A DNA stretch of 64,000 bases, taken from NCBI GenBank assembly GCA_016714605.1, contig JADKDL010000016.1:76820-140819 (forward strand). The letters run 5' to 3'. Shown piece by piece: positions 6,963 to 16,645 of this stretch. The notes beneath the pieces were generated by a model. That model was not told the origin of the DNA, ran no database searches, and saw only the letters and a program-made list of their open reading frames with translations. Position numbers and translations under genes: made by a program. The stretch is from Bacteroidales bacterium. GTDB taxonomy: Bacteria > Bacteroidota > Bacteroidia > Bacteroidales > UBA1715. The number at the start of each line of letters is the position of its first letter. Within the stretch, counting starts at the first letter, position 1.

Positions 6963-9071
6963 ATGAAGCAATATCTTTTTTTATTTAGAGTACTCTACTT
7001 CTTTTTCTTTTTTAATATTTATTATTCTCGGGTTGTATGTGCTAATGAGCATACTGACTTATATAAAGAATATTCATTGTCCGATGAAAATGTGCCGCCC
7101 AAAGTGGCTATAACGGTGCCGAGAGAGCCGGAAATATTTTTGCAGGTAAATGATCGTATAGAAATCAGGGTTACGGTTAGTGATATTGATGGGGTAGTGA
7201 GAAAAGTAATCTTTTTTAGAAATGGTGTGCTTGTTCATACCGATTTGACCGTTTCTGATGGGTTTACTTATAATCTTACCGATACTGTTGCAGGATTATC
7301 AATTATAACCGCTGCTGCCTTCGACGATGCTGGTGCACAAGCATATTCAAAACCTTTAAAGGTTACAATTTCAAATACTCCTACAAATCAACCATACAAA
7401 ATCGAATCTTTGAAAGAAGCTTGTTCAATTGATTTTATTTGTCCAGATATAATTGCGAATAACCTTGTTGAAAATGTTATTGGTTATGATTTTGATATGC
7501 ATTTCAATCCTGATAAAGTCACACCTTCCAATTTAATTAGAGTGGCTACCGATTTAGTTCAAGATACCTCTTGGATTTCTTATAGAATGCGAAAAGTTAA
7601 TGATTCTTTATTAAGAGCTTCTGTTTATTTTAATGTTAATGCGCCTAAAAACATCAGTTTTAATGGTACAGGCAATCTATTTTGTGTAGAATTTCTTAAA
7701 AGTCCCAGTTTTGATATGGGCGATACTGCTCTCTTTTCTATTGATCTGATGTCTGAAAGTTATCTGACAGAGGTCGTAGATAAAAAAGTGAATGATGGAC
7801 ATTACGTAACCGTAAAGGATTCAATTTTTAGAGGTTCTGTTACCTCTTGGTTAAATAATGCACCAATTAAAGACCCCGAAGGTGCAGAAGAAAATATATT
7901 TTTGTTTGGAAATAAAAGAAAGAGTTCCACACCGGTTAATGAAAAAGGACTCTTTTACTATGATATAAATAATGGAGACAGAGTGTCTCTTTTTAGAAAT
8001 CTTGACAATGATTATGACATGCAACCATACATAAGCGGATATGATGCCTATTTAATGTCAAAAGTTCTGGAGTTGGATACCGTCTTTACACCTTCCATTT
8101 ACCAAATCATTGCTATGGATGTTAACAGAGACGGCAAAATAACCGATGGAGACCTAGCACAAATCCAAATGCGTTCAACCGCCCGTATCGATGAGTTTAT
8201 CCAAGCTTCTGATACTACCAAAGATTGGCTGTTTATTACCTCAAAGGAATTGAAGCAAGATACTACCTTCAAAATATCAGCGCGCTATCCTTATGATGAT
8301 GGGGTAGGGTATTCGAAGTTCAGAGTACCGCGTACTTCAGATTTGTTTATCATTGATATAGAGAATAATCAAAACTGCCCTAGAATTGCTACCGAAAAAT
8401 TTAAAACGGTTCTTTTAGGAGATGTTACCGGAAATTATGGTCACTCTTTAATCGATTCCATTTCAAATCCCGATACTATTGCTTTTGCTATTAAAAGATT
8501 AAATCACAAAGAATATGAAATAACTATAGAGGTTCTTTCTTTAGATACCGTAAAGGGTGTTGATTTATTTTTTAGTTTAAATAATAATTTATTGTTAAGA
8601 GAAATTATAAGTTTTCAAGATAACGATGATTTTATTGTTTCAGAGAATAAAAAAATAAAATTTTCAGGTTACTATAACCTTGAAAGTACCAATAAAAAAA
8701 TTAAGTTAAAAGTATATTCCGATTCACTTATAAAGCTCAGCGATTTCGAATTTTTCAACCTATATGTTAATGAAAAGTTGGCACAGTTAAAACTTTATTA
8801 TGAACCCAGCGATTCATACTTTTATAATCCGCTTCAAGTTGAAATCTATCCCAATCCTACCTATGGTATTATTAATATAAAGTTCAATGCCGAAAATGCA
8901 ACCGTGTCTATATTGAGTATGCTTGGAGTTGAATTAGCAACTTTAAGAAATGTAAATCAACAATGTGTTTTCGATTTTGAATATTTGCCCACTGCTTCAT
9001 ATATTGTAAAAGTTGAAACTGAAAAAGCCTCGGTTCAACAAATTGTATTAAGAAAAAAACACAAAAAGTAA
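6963..9071 (+). CDS. T9SS-sorted cohesin/dockerin-like surface protein (paralogue of upstream scaffold)
   Basis: This 702-residue protein has a hydrophobic N terminus (residues 1-28, ending VVCA). One Ig-like domain follows (about 50-140, KVAITVPREPEIFLQ...). A cohesin-like domain starts near residue 145 (YKIESLKEAC) and contains GYDFDMHFNPDKVTP and NGTGNLFCVEF. A dockerin-like loop MDVNRDGKITDGDLAQIQMR lies at about residue 385, LLGDVTGNY follows about 100 residues on, then a second beta-sandwich, and a type A T9SS sorting domain (626-702, IYPNPTYGIINIKF...ASYIVKV). The domain order is that of the upstream 1106-residue protein without its first ~400 residues. Codon use is less biased than in the upstream genes, so expression is probably lower. 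Part of a surface scaffold system is inferred; a substrate is not identifiable. Confidence 0.8.
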   Translation: MKQYLFLFRVLYFFFFFNIYYSRVVCANEHTDLYKEYSLSDENVPPKVAITVPREPEIFLQVNDRIEIRVTVSDIDGVVRKVIFFRNGVLVHTDLTVSDGFTYNLTDTVAGLSIITAAAFDDAGAQAYSKPLKVTISNTPTNQPYKIESLKEACSIDFICPDIIANNLVENVIGYDFDMHFNPDKVTPSNLIRVATDLVQDTSWISYRMRKVNDSLLRASVYFNVNAPKNISFNGTGNLFCVEFLKSPSFDMGDTALFSIDLMSESYLTEVVDKKVNDGHYVTVKDSIFRGSVTSWLNNAPIKDPEGAEENIFLFGNKRKSSTPVNEKGLFYYDINNGDRVSLFRNLDNDYDMQPYISGYDAYLMSKVLELDTVFTPSIYQIIAMDVNRDGKITDGDLAQIQMRSTARIDEFIQASDTTKDWLFITSKELKQDTTFKISARYPYDDGVGYSKFRVPRTSDLFIIDIENNQNCPRIATEKFKTVLLGDVTGNYGHSLIDSISNPDTIAFAIKRLNHKEYEITIEVLSLDTVKGVDLFFSLNNNLLLREIISFQDNDDFIVSENKKIKFSGYYNLESTNKKIKLKVYSDSLIKLSDFEFFNLYVNEKLAQLKLYYEPSDSYFYNPLQVEIYPNPTYGIINIKFNAENATVSILSMLGVELATLRNVNQQCVFDFEYLPTASYIVKVETEKASVQQIVLRKKHKK

Positions 9072-9191
9072 GTTTTTTTTTTAAATAAAATATTAAAAAT
9101 CTTTTCAAGAATAAATTTTGTTTAAAATCATTTATTAACCGTTATTTTTTTTGTAGTTAATATAATATTTCTTAATTTAGATTTAGAATTA

Positions 9192-9221
9192 TTGAAAAAT
9201 CGAAGTTTTTATATAGTTTTG
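9192..9221 (+). promoter_or_regulatory. Promoter of the susC-susD operon
   Basis: TTG (9192-9194) and TAGTTTTG (9214-9221) are 19 bases apart and fit the Bacteroidota housekeeping promoter (TTTG/TTG, then TAnnTTTG). The leader to the susC start is about 70 bases, AT-rich, without a Shine-Dalgarno site. Confidence 0.65.
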
Positions 9222-9296
9222 CACCTTAAGAATGCCTTAAAATAAAAGACAAGAAATTTCTTTAAACTAATTGTTAACTCAAAATTATAAATATTC

Positions 9297-12200
9297 ATGA
9301 AAAGAGTCTACCAAAATTCAAAGCGACTACTAATGTTAGTGGCGTCTTTTTTTCTGCTTGGGTACACCTATGCCCAAATTACAATTACTGGTACTATATT
9401 GGATGAAGCTACCAAAGAACCCGTAATTGGAGCCAATGTAGTTGAAAAAGGCACTACTAATGGAACAACTACTGATTTTGACGGAAATTACACCATTACG
9501 GTTGCCGGCAAAAATTCTGAGCTTATTTTTTCTTATGTAAGTTATGTTAATCAAACTGTCAAAGTTGGAGAGCAAAAAAAAATCAGTCTTTCTTTGAAAG
9601 AAGACAGAGTTGAGATTGATGAGTTTGTTAAAATTGGTTATGCTGTTGCAAAGAAAGAAGACGTAACTTCATCTATCACTTCACTTAAAGATGACGATAT
9701 TAAGAATCGTCCGGTTTTAGGTGTAGATCAAGCCTTACAAGGTAAAGCTGCAGGTGTTTCTGTGAAAGCTAACTCGGGTACTCCAGGTGGTGAAATGGAA
9801 GTAAACATCAGAGGTGTTGCTTCATTAAGAAATTCAAAACCACTTTATGTTATTGATGGGGTTCCTTCTGAAGATATTGGTGGTCTTAACAACTCTGACG
9901 TTGCAACAATTTCAATATTAAAAGATGCTTCGGCTTGTGCTATTTATGGTGCTAGAGGTGCAAATGGTGTAATAATCATTTCTACAAAAAGTGGTAGAGA
10001 AGGCGGAGGAAAGGCAACTGAAAAAATCAATGTAGATTTTTCTGCTTACAGAGGTACTCAAAAAGCTTGGAAAAAAGTTGATGTTATGAATGCTGAGGAG
10101 TATATGAGTTATTATAATGAACTTAATGATACTGTAGCTTATACTTTAGTAAATGATACTATTTATTTTAATGGTGTTTCTCAAAATGTTGATTCAAAAG
10201 GTACTGATTGGCAAGATGAGGTTTTTAGAGATGCTGTAATTGAGAATTATCAGTTAAGTATAAGTGGAGGTAGTGAAAAATCTAATTTTGCATCTTCTAT
10301 TAGTTGGTTTAATCAAGAAGGTGTTGTTAAGACTACCGATTTTCAAAGATTGACTGCAAGAGTTCGTGGTGATCATAAAATAGGAAAAAGAATTAGGTTT
10401 GGTGAACAAATCGGATTTAATCAAGCTCGTCAAAGCGTAGTCAGTCAAGGAAGTGAGTGGGATAATGTTTTGTCTTATGCACTTGTAGCAAATCCTACAT
10501 TACCTGTATATGATAAAGAAAGATTTTATGATTCTACCTTATATTTATACAATCAAAGAAATCCAAAAGCATATTCATATAGTGTTGTTAGAAATCCTGT
10601 TACCGTTTTAGACGAACATTCTGATAAAAATACTACATATGGCTTAGGTGGTAACTTCTATGTTGAGGTAGACTTGTTTAAAGGTCTTACCTATCGTTCA
10701 CAATTCTCAATGAGCTTATGGGACGAAAAGAGATATCGTTATAGTAATGAATATTATTTAGCTCCAGATTTTCAATCTTCAAGAAGATTAGAAGAAAGAT
10801 ATATAAGTGGTCATAATTCAAATACAACACATCAACTATCTTATAATAAACTGTTTTATGCAAAAAAAGATGGTGTTAGAGATTCTACTAAAATTGTTCA
10901 TAGCCTTAATGCTGTAATAGCTACTGAAAAATATCAGACCTATGACAAGTCATTTACAGTTTGGGGAGAAAATTTATATTCTGAAGATGAAAATCTTAGA
11001 GAACCTTGGATAGCACGTGGATCTAGATATGAGAGACAGTCATGGCAAGGTGTTAATACTTGGACTATGGCATCTTATTTGGGTAGAGTAGAATATGGTT
11101 TGTTAAACAGATATAATTTTAATGTAAGTGTTAGACGTGATGGTTCTTCAAAATTTGGACCTGAAAATAAATGGCAATCATTTCCATCTTTGGGTTTTGC
11201 ATGGAAAATTCACAATGAGAAATTCTTCAAAAATAGCGAGGCTCTCAAATTCATAAGTGAGTGTAAATTACGTTATGGATGGGGTAAAATTGGTAATGCA
11301 GCAGCTGCAGACTCTTATGGTTGGGCTTCTTTGATGGCTACTTCTCAAACAGAAGCTTATTATAATTTTAATAATAAGGTAGTTACTGGTGCTACTCCTA
11401 GAACGTTAGCTAACACTGCCGTGCATTGGGAAGCTGCTAAAACAACAAATATTGGTATGGATTTTCAATTTTTTAAAGGAAAAATTTTATTCTCTGCCGA
11501 TTGGTTTACTAGATTAACAACTGATATGTTGCTTGAAGACCCAATTCCTTTAACTTCAGGTTTCCTTGAAAACCCTATTGTGAATTTAGGTGAAATGAAG
11601 AACTCAGGTTATGAATTCAATTTGGGTTATCAGAAAAAAGAAGGTGAATTTCATTACAATATAAATGGTAATATTTCTTTTGTAGAAAATCAACTTGCTT
11701 ATATGGGTCAAACTGGAATTGAACCAAATATTCAGTCGGCTGGTCAAATTGCTGCTCGTGAAACTAAAGTTGTAAGAAATGCTGAACTTCAAGATGTTGG
11801 TGCGTTTTATGGTTTTAAAGTTGATGAAGAGAATCCAATTTATGAAACATGGGCTGATATTAATAATGGACCTAAACCACTTTCTTCAACTGTAGCTCCC
11901 GGTGATTTAAGATTTGTGGATATTAATAATGATGGTTTAATCAATGATGACGATAAAACTTATATTGGTTCACCACTTCCTGATTTTACTTATGGATTTT
12001 CTTTTGGAGCTGATTATAAGGGAATAGATCTTTCTTTATCCTTAACTGGTTCGCAAGGAAACGATTTGTTTAATGCTATGAAATTCTTCACCGACAACAA
12101 TGCTAATGGTTACAATCAAAGTATAAGAAGATTAGAAGCTTGGACTGAAGATAACACTGGGTCTGATATTCCTCGAAATTCATTAACTAATACAAATTAT

Positions 12201-12500
12201 AATACAGTTTCTAGTTGGTGGATTGAAGATGGTAGTTTTCTAAGATTAAAAGATATAACTCTTGGATATACTTTACCTGATAAACTAGTTTCTAAATTGA
12301 AAATGTCAAAATTGAGAGTTTACATTCAAGCTCAAAACTTATTGACCTTTACAAAATATTCGGGTTACGATCCAGAAATCGGAAACAATCCTGAGCAAGG
12401 GTTTGATTCACAAGGAAATAAAGGTTTTGAGCTTGGTATCGATAGAGGTGCATATCCTCAAGCTAAAGCATTTATTCTTGGTTTAAATCTTTCTTTTTAA
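9297..12500 (+). CDS. SusC/RagA family TonB-linked outer-membrane transporter
   Basis: This 1067-residue protein imports an oligosaccharide or peptide across the outer membrane with energy from TonB. A signal peptide (ending GYTYAQ) is followed by a carboxypeptidase-D-regulatory-like domain (residues about 27-105, GTILDEATKEPVIGANV). The plug domain (about 115-235) carries the SusC-family signatures DQALQGKAAGV, PLYVIDGVP and ILKDASACAIYGARGANGV. The rest is a 22-strand barrel, ending in LGLNLSF with a terminal Phe as usual for outer-membrane barrels. Length is typical. susD starts 24 bases later, so the two form an operon. No linked sigma/anti-sigma pair or hybrid sensor is present in the window, and no CAZyme is adjacent, so the substrate is unknown. 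Confidence 0.95.
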   Translation: MKRVYQNSKRLLMLVASFFLLGYTYAQITITGTILDEATKEPVIGANVVEKGTTNGTTTDFDGNYTITVAGKNSELIFSYVSYVNQTVKVGEQKKISLSLKEDRVEIDEFVKIGYAVAKKEDVTSSITSLKDDDIKNRPVLGVDQALQGKAAGVSVKANSGTPGGEMEVNIRGVASLRNSKPLYVIDGVPSEDIGGLNNSDVATISILKDASACAIYGARGANGVIIISTKSGREGGGKATEKINVDFSAYRGTQKAWKKVDVMNAEEYMSYYNELNDTVAYTLVNDTIYFNGVSQNVDSKGTDWQDEVFRDAVIENYQLSISGGSEKSNFASSISWFNQEGVVKTTDFQRLTARVRGDHKIGKRIRFGEQIGFNQARQSVVSQGSEWDNVLSYALVANPTLPVYDKERFYDSTLYLYNQRNPKAYSYSVVRNPVTVLDEHSDKNTTYGLGGNFYVEVDLFKGLTYRSQFSMSLWDEKRYRYSNEYYLAPDFQSSRRLEERYISGHNSNTTHQLSYNKLFYAKKDGVRDSTKIVHSLNAVIATEKYQTYDKSFTVWGENLYSEDENLREPWIARGSRYERQSWQGVNTWTMASYLGRVEYGLLNRYNFNVSVRRDGSSKFGPENKWQSFPSLGFAWKIHNEKFFKNSEALKFISECKLRYGWGKIGNAAAADSYGWASLMATSQTEAYYNFNNKVVTGATPRTLANTAVHWEAAKTTNIGMDFQFFKGKILFSADWFTRLTTDMLLEDPIPLTSGFLENPIVNLGEMKNSGYEFNLGYQKKEGEFHYNINGNISFVENQLAYMGQTGIEPNIQSAGQIAARETKVVRNAELQDVGAFYGFKVDEENPIYETWADINNGPKPLSSTVAPGDLRFVDINNDGLINDDDKTYIGSPLPDFTYGFSFGADYKGIDLSLSLTGSQGNDLFNAMKFFTDNNANGYNQSIRRLEAWTEDNTGSDIPRNSLTNTNYNTVSSWWIEDGSFLRLKDITLGYTLPDKLVSKLKMSKLRVYIQAQNLLTFTKYSGYDPEIGNNPEQGFDSQGNKGFELGIDRGAYPQAKAFILGLNLSF

Positions 12501-12524
12501 TTAATTGATAAAATTTATTTAGAT

Positions 12525-14249
12525 ATGAAAAAAATATTAATAATATCGTGGATATCAATCTTGATTTTCACAACCGGATGTTATGATGATTTTGTTGATG
12601 CAAAAATAGTTGGAACAACATTATCAACAGCTTACTATGAAGACGAAAATTTATGTGAACAAGTTATAAATGCAGTTTATGATCCACTAGGTCGTATTGA
12701 GACATATTCACGTGCTTATTGGGCTGTTGGTGATATGGCTTCTGACGACACTGAAGAAGGCGGAGAAACTGGTTGTAAGGATATAGCTCAAATGAGAGAT
12801 TTCCATAGATATAACATCACAACTTCTAATGATTTATTGTTAGGGTTTTATAAAGTAATATATCAAGGTGTTGCTAGAAGTAACGATGTTTTAACCAATT
12901 TAACTAAGGAAAATATTAACAGTAGTTTCTCTGATGCTAAATTTAAGGAATATAGAGGCCAAGCTTATTTTTTAAGAGCTCATTATTATTTCGATTTAGT
13001 TAAAATGTTTGGTCCTGTTCCTTATTATAATGGTGTATTAACAACTGATGAATATAAAGAGCTAAAAAACAGAGTTTCAGGAGATGATAATAGTGGAACT
13101 TTACAGAAAAGAATGATAATGGATTCTGTTATTGCGGACTTGAAAAATGCTGTTATTAACCTTCCTGTTAAATATGCTAGTGAAAATGATATAGGAAGAG
13201 TAACTAAAGCTAGTGCATATGCACTTCTAGCTAAGGCATATATGTATTATTCGGGTTACTTTAATGAAAATTTATTTCAAAAAGGAGAAGTAGCTGCCGA
13301 TTCTGCTATAATATTAGGTGGAGGAGTTCAAGCTTGCCTAACAACTAAATTTCATGACTGTTTCGTAGATAAAGCTGAATCTCTATTTGAAATACAGTTT
13401 GTTGCTTCTAAGAACAAAGATTATACAGGAGAAGGTACTATTAGAAATGTTTTTCAAGCTCCTAGATATGTTTATTGGAGATCTAAGAAAAATATGAATT
13501 TAGATTCTCTTGATGCTCAAGGTAATCTAAACCTAGAGGGTAATTATATAAGTTATGGTTTAAATGTTCCTAGAGAAGAGGTAGTTAAATTATATGAGAA
13601 CAATTCTTCTACTGGTGGTGATTATGATCCTCGTTTAGATATGATTGCTAAAAGTGGGGACACAATGTATATAGCAAGTCCGCTTGCTACTATGCAAGGA
13701 CAAGGATGGTACACAATAGCTACAGAGTATTCTCAAACTGGTTATTATAATAGAAAAACTGAGTTAGGTGAAGCTGTTGGTGATGTTCAAAACTCTGGAT
13801 TAAATTACCCTATGATTCGATATAGTGATGTAGCTTTAATGGTTGCAGAGTGTGCTTTTAGAAATGGAAATGACGCGAAAGCTCTTGAGTATGTTAACGC
13901 CGTTAGAGAAAGAGCTAGAAAAAGTAAAGTTGTGTCGATCAAGCCTGTTGTTGCAGGTTCTGCATTAACTGCTTATAATAGAGTATATACTGAGGGTACA
14001 GCACCAGCAAAATTGGAATCTATTACTTTAGATGATATTATCCTTGAAAGACGACTTGAATTACTTTGTGAAGGACATCGTTTTTATGATTTAGTTCGTT
14101 TAAACAAAGCTGATGAGGTTTTGTCTAAAATTAAAGTTGATGGTTGTGGTGCTGCTTGTAATTATAAACCTCATAATAAAGTTATGCCTTTGCCGTATGA
14201 AGTTTTAAGATTACATAATGGTAATCTTATTCAAAATCCTGGTTATTAA
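12525..14249 (+). CDS. SusD/RagB family nutrient-binding surface lipoprotein
   Basis: This 574-residue lipoprotein caps the SusC barrel and binds the ligand at the cell surface. The signal peptide ends in a lipobox (IFTTGC, Cys at about residue 19). The SusD N-terminal domain (YYEDENLCEQVINAVYDPLG) and TPR-like helices (YRGQAYFLRAHYYFDLVKMFG, a strong family hallmark) are clear, and the C-terminal SusD domain has LNYPMIRYSDVALMVAECAFRNG and ERRLELLCEGHRFYDLVR. Length is usual. It is the second gene of the susCD operon; the broken SusE-like lipoprotein follows after 126 bases. Confidence 0.95.
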   Translation: MKKILIISWISILIFTTGCYDDFVDAKIVGTTLSTAYYEDENLCEQVINAVYDPLGRIETYSRAYWAVGDMASDDTEEGGETGCKDIAQMRDFHRYNITTSNDLLLGFYKVIYQGVARSNDVLTNLTKENINSSFSDAKFKEYRGQAYFLRAHYYFDLVKMFGPVPYYNGVLTTDEYKELKNRVSGDDNSGTLQKRMIMDSVIADLKNAVINLPVKYASENDIGRVTKASAYALLAKAYMYYSGYFNENLFQKGEVAADSAIILGGGVQACLTTKFHDCFVDKAESLFEIQFVASKNKDYTGEGTIRNVFQAPRYVYWRSKKNMNLDSLDAQGNLNLEGNYISYGLNVPREEVVKLYENNSSTGGDYDPRLDMIAKSGDTMYIASPLATMQGQGWYTIATEYSQTGYYNRKTELGEAVGDVQNSGLNYPMIRYSDVALMVAECAFRNGNDAKALEYVNAVRERARKSKVVSIKPVVAGSALTAYNRVYTEGTAPAKLESITLDDIILERRLELLCEGHRFYDLVRLNKADEVLSKIKVDGCGAACNYKPHNKVMPLPYEVLRLHNGNLIQNPGY

Positions 14250-14375
14250 AAGTAAAATCATTAAAGTTTAACACATTTATAGTGTTTTTTAATTTAAATA
14301 TTTCTGAGATTAATTGATATTTTAGTAAGAGGTATATAAATGTGTTAAATAAAATAATAATAAAAAATCAAACAG

Positions 14376-15759
14376 ATGAAAAGAAAAATTTTATATAGAT
14401 ATATATTGCTATGTGTAGCAATTGGTTTCTTTACTTCATGTAAAGAAAAGGTACTTGATCCTGATGCCTCGTTTGAATATTATGTAATTGGTAAGGAAGA
14501 AATTAAAAATCCTGAATATGTTTATGTTGGAGATTACATCTATTTTAGAACATCTGGACTTAATGAAGGTGAGAAATTTGTAGTTTGGACAGGAGAGCCG
14601 GGTTCTGATTATGATAAATATAATAACACTGATAATTCTGGAGATACTGCTTTAAGTACTAGTTTTAATACTGGTAAAGTAATGTTAGCTGATGCTATTA
14701 ATGAATGCTATGGTTTTCAACATGGTTATAAAGTATCTTCAAAAGGTGGTTCTTTCAAAGTTTATGTAATTGCTTCTGCTGATGGCAACAAAGCTGCTAC
14801 GATTTTAACTGCTGAAGCAATGAAGGAAATTAAAGTTCTTGATACTTCTAGTGTTTTTAAATCTTTTACTTTGCGATATAGAGAACCTACTTCTTCTACT
14901 AAATACAAAGATGTTGTAGCTAAAAGTTATACTTCTAATGATACTATTTATGTTAGAATACCTTTTAGTTTATATGCTGAGAAACTAGTGTCTGAATTCG
15001 ATGCTGGTTATAATTCAGTTTCTGTAAATGGGGTTGAACAGATTTCTTTTCTTAAAGATGAAGTTAATGCAACAAAGAATGATTATACTCAATTTGTTAA
15101 ATTTGATGTTAAATCTGATGATGGAAAAGTTAAGACTTTTAATGTAGTTAGAGCATTTGGTACTAGTTCTGTTAAGAAAATTGAATCTGTTGACAACAGT
15201 ACTAAACCATAGCGGTTACATTACTCAAATTGACAATGTAAACAGTAAAATTAATTTGATTATTCCTGAAGGTGAAACTACGCTTGATTTATTAGCTATA
15301 GGTGGATTAAAAGGAAATGTTTTCTTAAAAGGAACTGACACTATTAAAAAGTTTTATCAAAAGAGTTTTACTGTGACTATTGATATGAGTAATCCTAATG
15401 AAAAGATAAAAGAATTTGCTCAAGATGGTTCTTCTGTTGAATATTCTTTCGCTTATGTTACAGAAAAATTGTCTATTTCAGGTTTGAAAATTTCTGCATC
15501 TACATTTACTACTCCTGTTATTACAGGAAAGGACTATACTTTTACGGTTGATCCTAATTTACTTTCTGCTAAAGGAAATAAATTTGCATTCGACTTTGCT
15601 ACTGATCGATTTTCTAATGTAAGTGCACTTTATAATTCTGGTACTAAAGTTCCTCTTACTTCTGGTAAAACCGAAGTTGATGTAACTGCTCCTTTTAAAA
15701 TTGTAGTTAGTAATGGTTATATTTCTGATACTTTAAATATTTCCGTTAATACTTTTTAA
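14376..15759 (+). pseudogene. SusE-like surface lipoprotein (DUF5018-like), frameshifted
   Basis: The first frame (14376-15212) encodes a lipoprotein signal (GFFTSC), a PKD-like domain (about 30-150) and a DUF5018-like segment that ends soon after DDGKVKTFNVVRAFG. The rest of the DUF5018-like domain (GYITQIDNVNSKINLIIPEG..., to 15759) continues in the +1 frame, starting near 15170-15210 with no plausible start of its own. Deleting one base there would give one protein of about 460 residues, the usual size of the third, variable gene of Sus loci. Such lipoproteins help capture glycan at the surface. The break could be a real inactivation or a sequencing error; no obvious homopolymer lies at the junction. 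Confidence 0.75.
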
Positions 15760-15781
15760 AATTAATTTTATTATACATATA

Positions 15782-15813
15782 AAAGCATCTCTTTTTAGAG
15801 ATGCTTTTTTTTT
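15782..15813 (+). terminator. Rho-independent terminator ending the Sus locus
   Basis: AAAGCATCT (15782-15790) pairs with AGATGCTTT (15799-15807), followed by an uninterrupted T-run. It lies 22 bases after the SusE-like stop. Confidence 0.9.
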
Positions 15814-15827
15814 AAAATTTTATTTCT

Positions 15828-16520
15828 ATGACTAATTCTACTAAAAAGGAAAGTGTTTTTCTAAATCTTATTTTCAATATTGTCTTACCGGTTCTTATTA
15901 TGACCAAATTTAGTTCGGATGAGTATTTAGGTCCGCTTTATGGTCTTATTGTAGCTATTGCATTCCCAATTGTTTATGGTATTTATGATTTCATAACCAG
16001 AAAGAATGTTAATTTTGTGTCAATTCTTGGATTTGTTAGTATTTTACTTACAGGAACCTTTGGTTTGTTTGAGCTTAATGCTCAGTGGTTTGCTATTAAA
16101 GAAGCTAGTGTGCCTTTAATTATTGGTGTATTTGTTCTTATTTCTGTTAATACTTCTTATCCTTTGGTTAAGAAATTACTATTCAACGAACAAATTTTAA
16201 ATATTTCTTTAATTGACTCTAAACTTCTAGAGTTTAATATGGTTGAAACTTTTAATAGAGTTTTTAATCGTGCTTCATATCTATTATCTATTTCTTTTTT
16301 CGTTTCTGCTATTCTTAATTATGCTTTAGCAAAAATAATTTTAGTAAGTGAGCCTGGAACAGAAGCTTTCACAAAAGAAATTGGCAAAATGACCGGACTT
16401 AGTTTTCCTGTAATTGCTGTTCCTTCTACAATTCTTATGTTTGCTGTTTTATATTATTTATTGAATGCGTTGAAAAAAATGACAAAGTTGTCTTTTGAAG
16501 AGTTGCTTAAGTCAAAATAG
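15828..16520 (+). CDS. VC0807-like integral membrane protein
   Basis: This 230-residue protein has six or so hydrophobic segments (for example NLIFNIVLPVLIMTKF at the N terminus, IVAIAFPIVYGIYDFI, ILGFVSILLTGTFGLF and VIAVPSTILMFAVLYYLL). The opening pattern, in which a first helix ends in a short polar turn followed by a Gly-rich second helix and a Y-DF turn, matches the VC0807/DUF3159-like membrane family of unknown function. It starts 15 bases after the terminator of the Sus locus and appears to be its own transcription unit. No enzymatic motif is visible. The family assignment is from memory of the pattern. Confidence 0.65.
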   Translation: MTNSTKKESVFLNLIFNIVLPVLIMTKFSSDEYLGPLYGLIVAIAFPIVYGIYDFITRKNVNFVSILGFVSILLTGTFGLFELNAQWFAIKEASVPLIIGVFVLISVNTSYPLVKKLLFNEQILNISLIDSKLLEFNMVETFNRVFNRASYLLSISFFVSAILNYALAKIILVSEPGTEAFTKEIGKMTGLSFPVIAVPSTILMFAVLYYLLNALKKMTKLSFEELLKSK

Positions 16521-16645
16521 TTATTAAATGTTTATTTTATTTCAGAATAAATGATTAAATTAATTGTATATTGAAATTGCATCTGTTTTACAATTAAAGT
16601 TCATCGTTTTTTTACAGTTCTTTAATTTAGTTTAATCTTTATTTG

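Noticed and set aside
15157..15759. Independent 200-residue gene after the SusE-like lipoprotein
   Set aside because: It has no signal peptide, overlaps the upstream frame and begins mid-domain, so it is the displaced 3' half of that gene.
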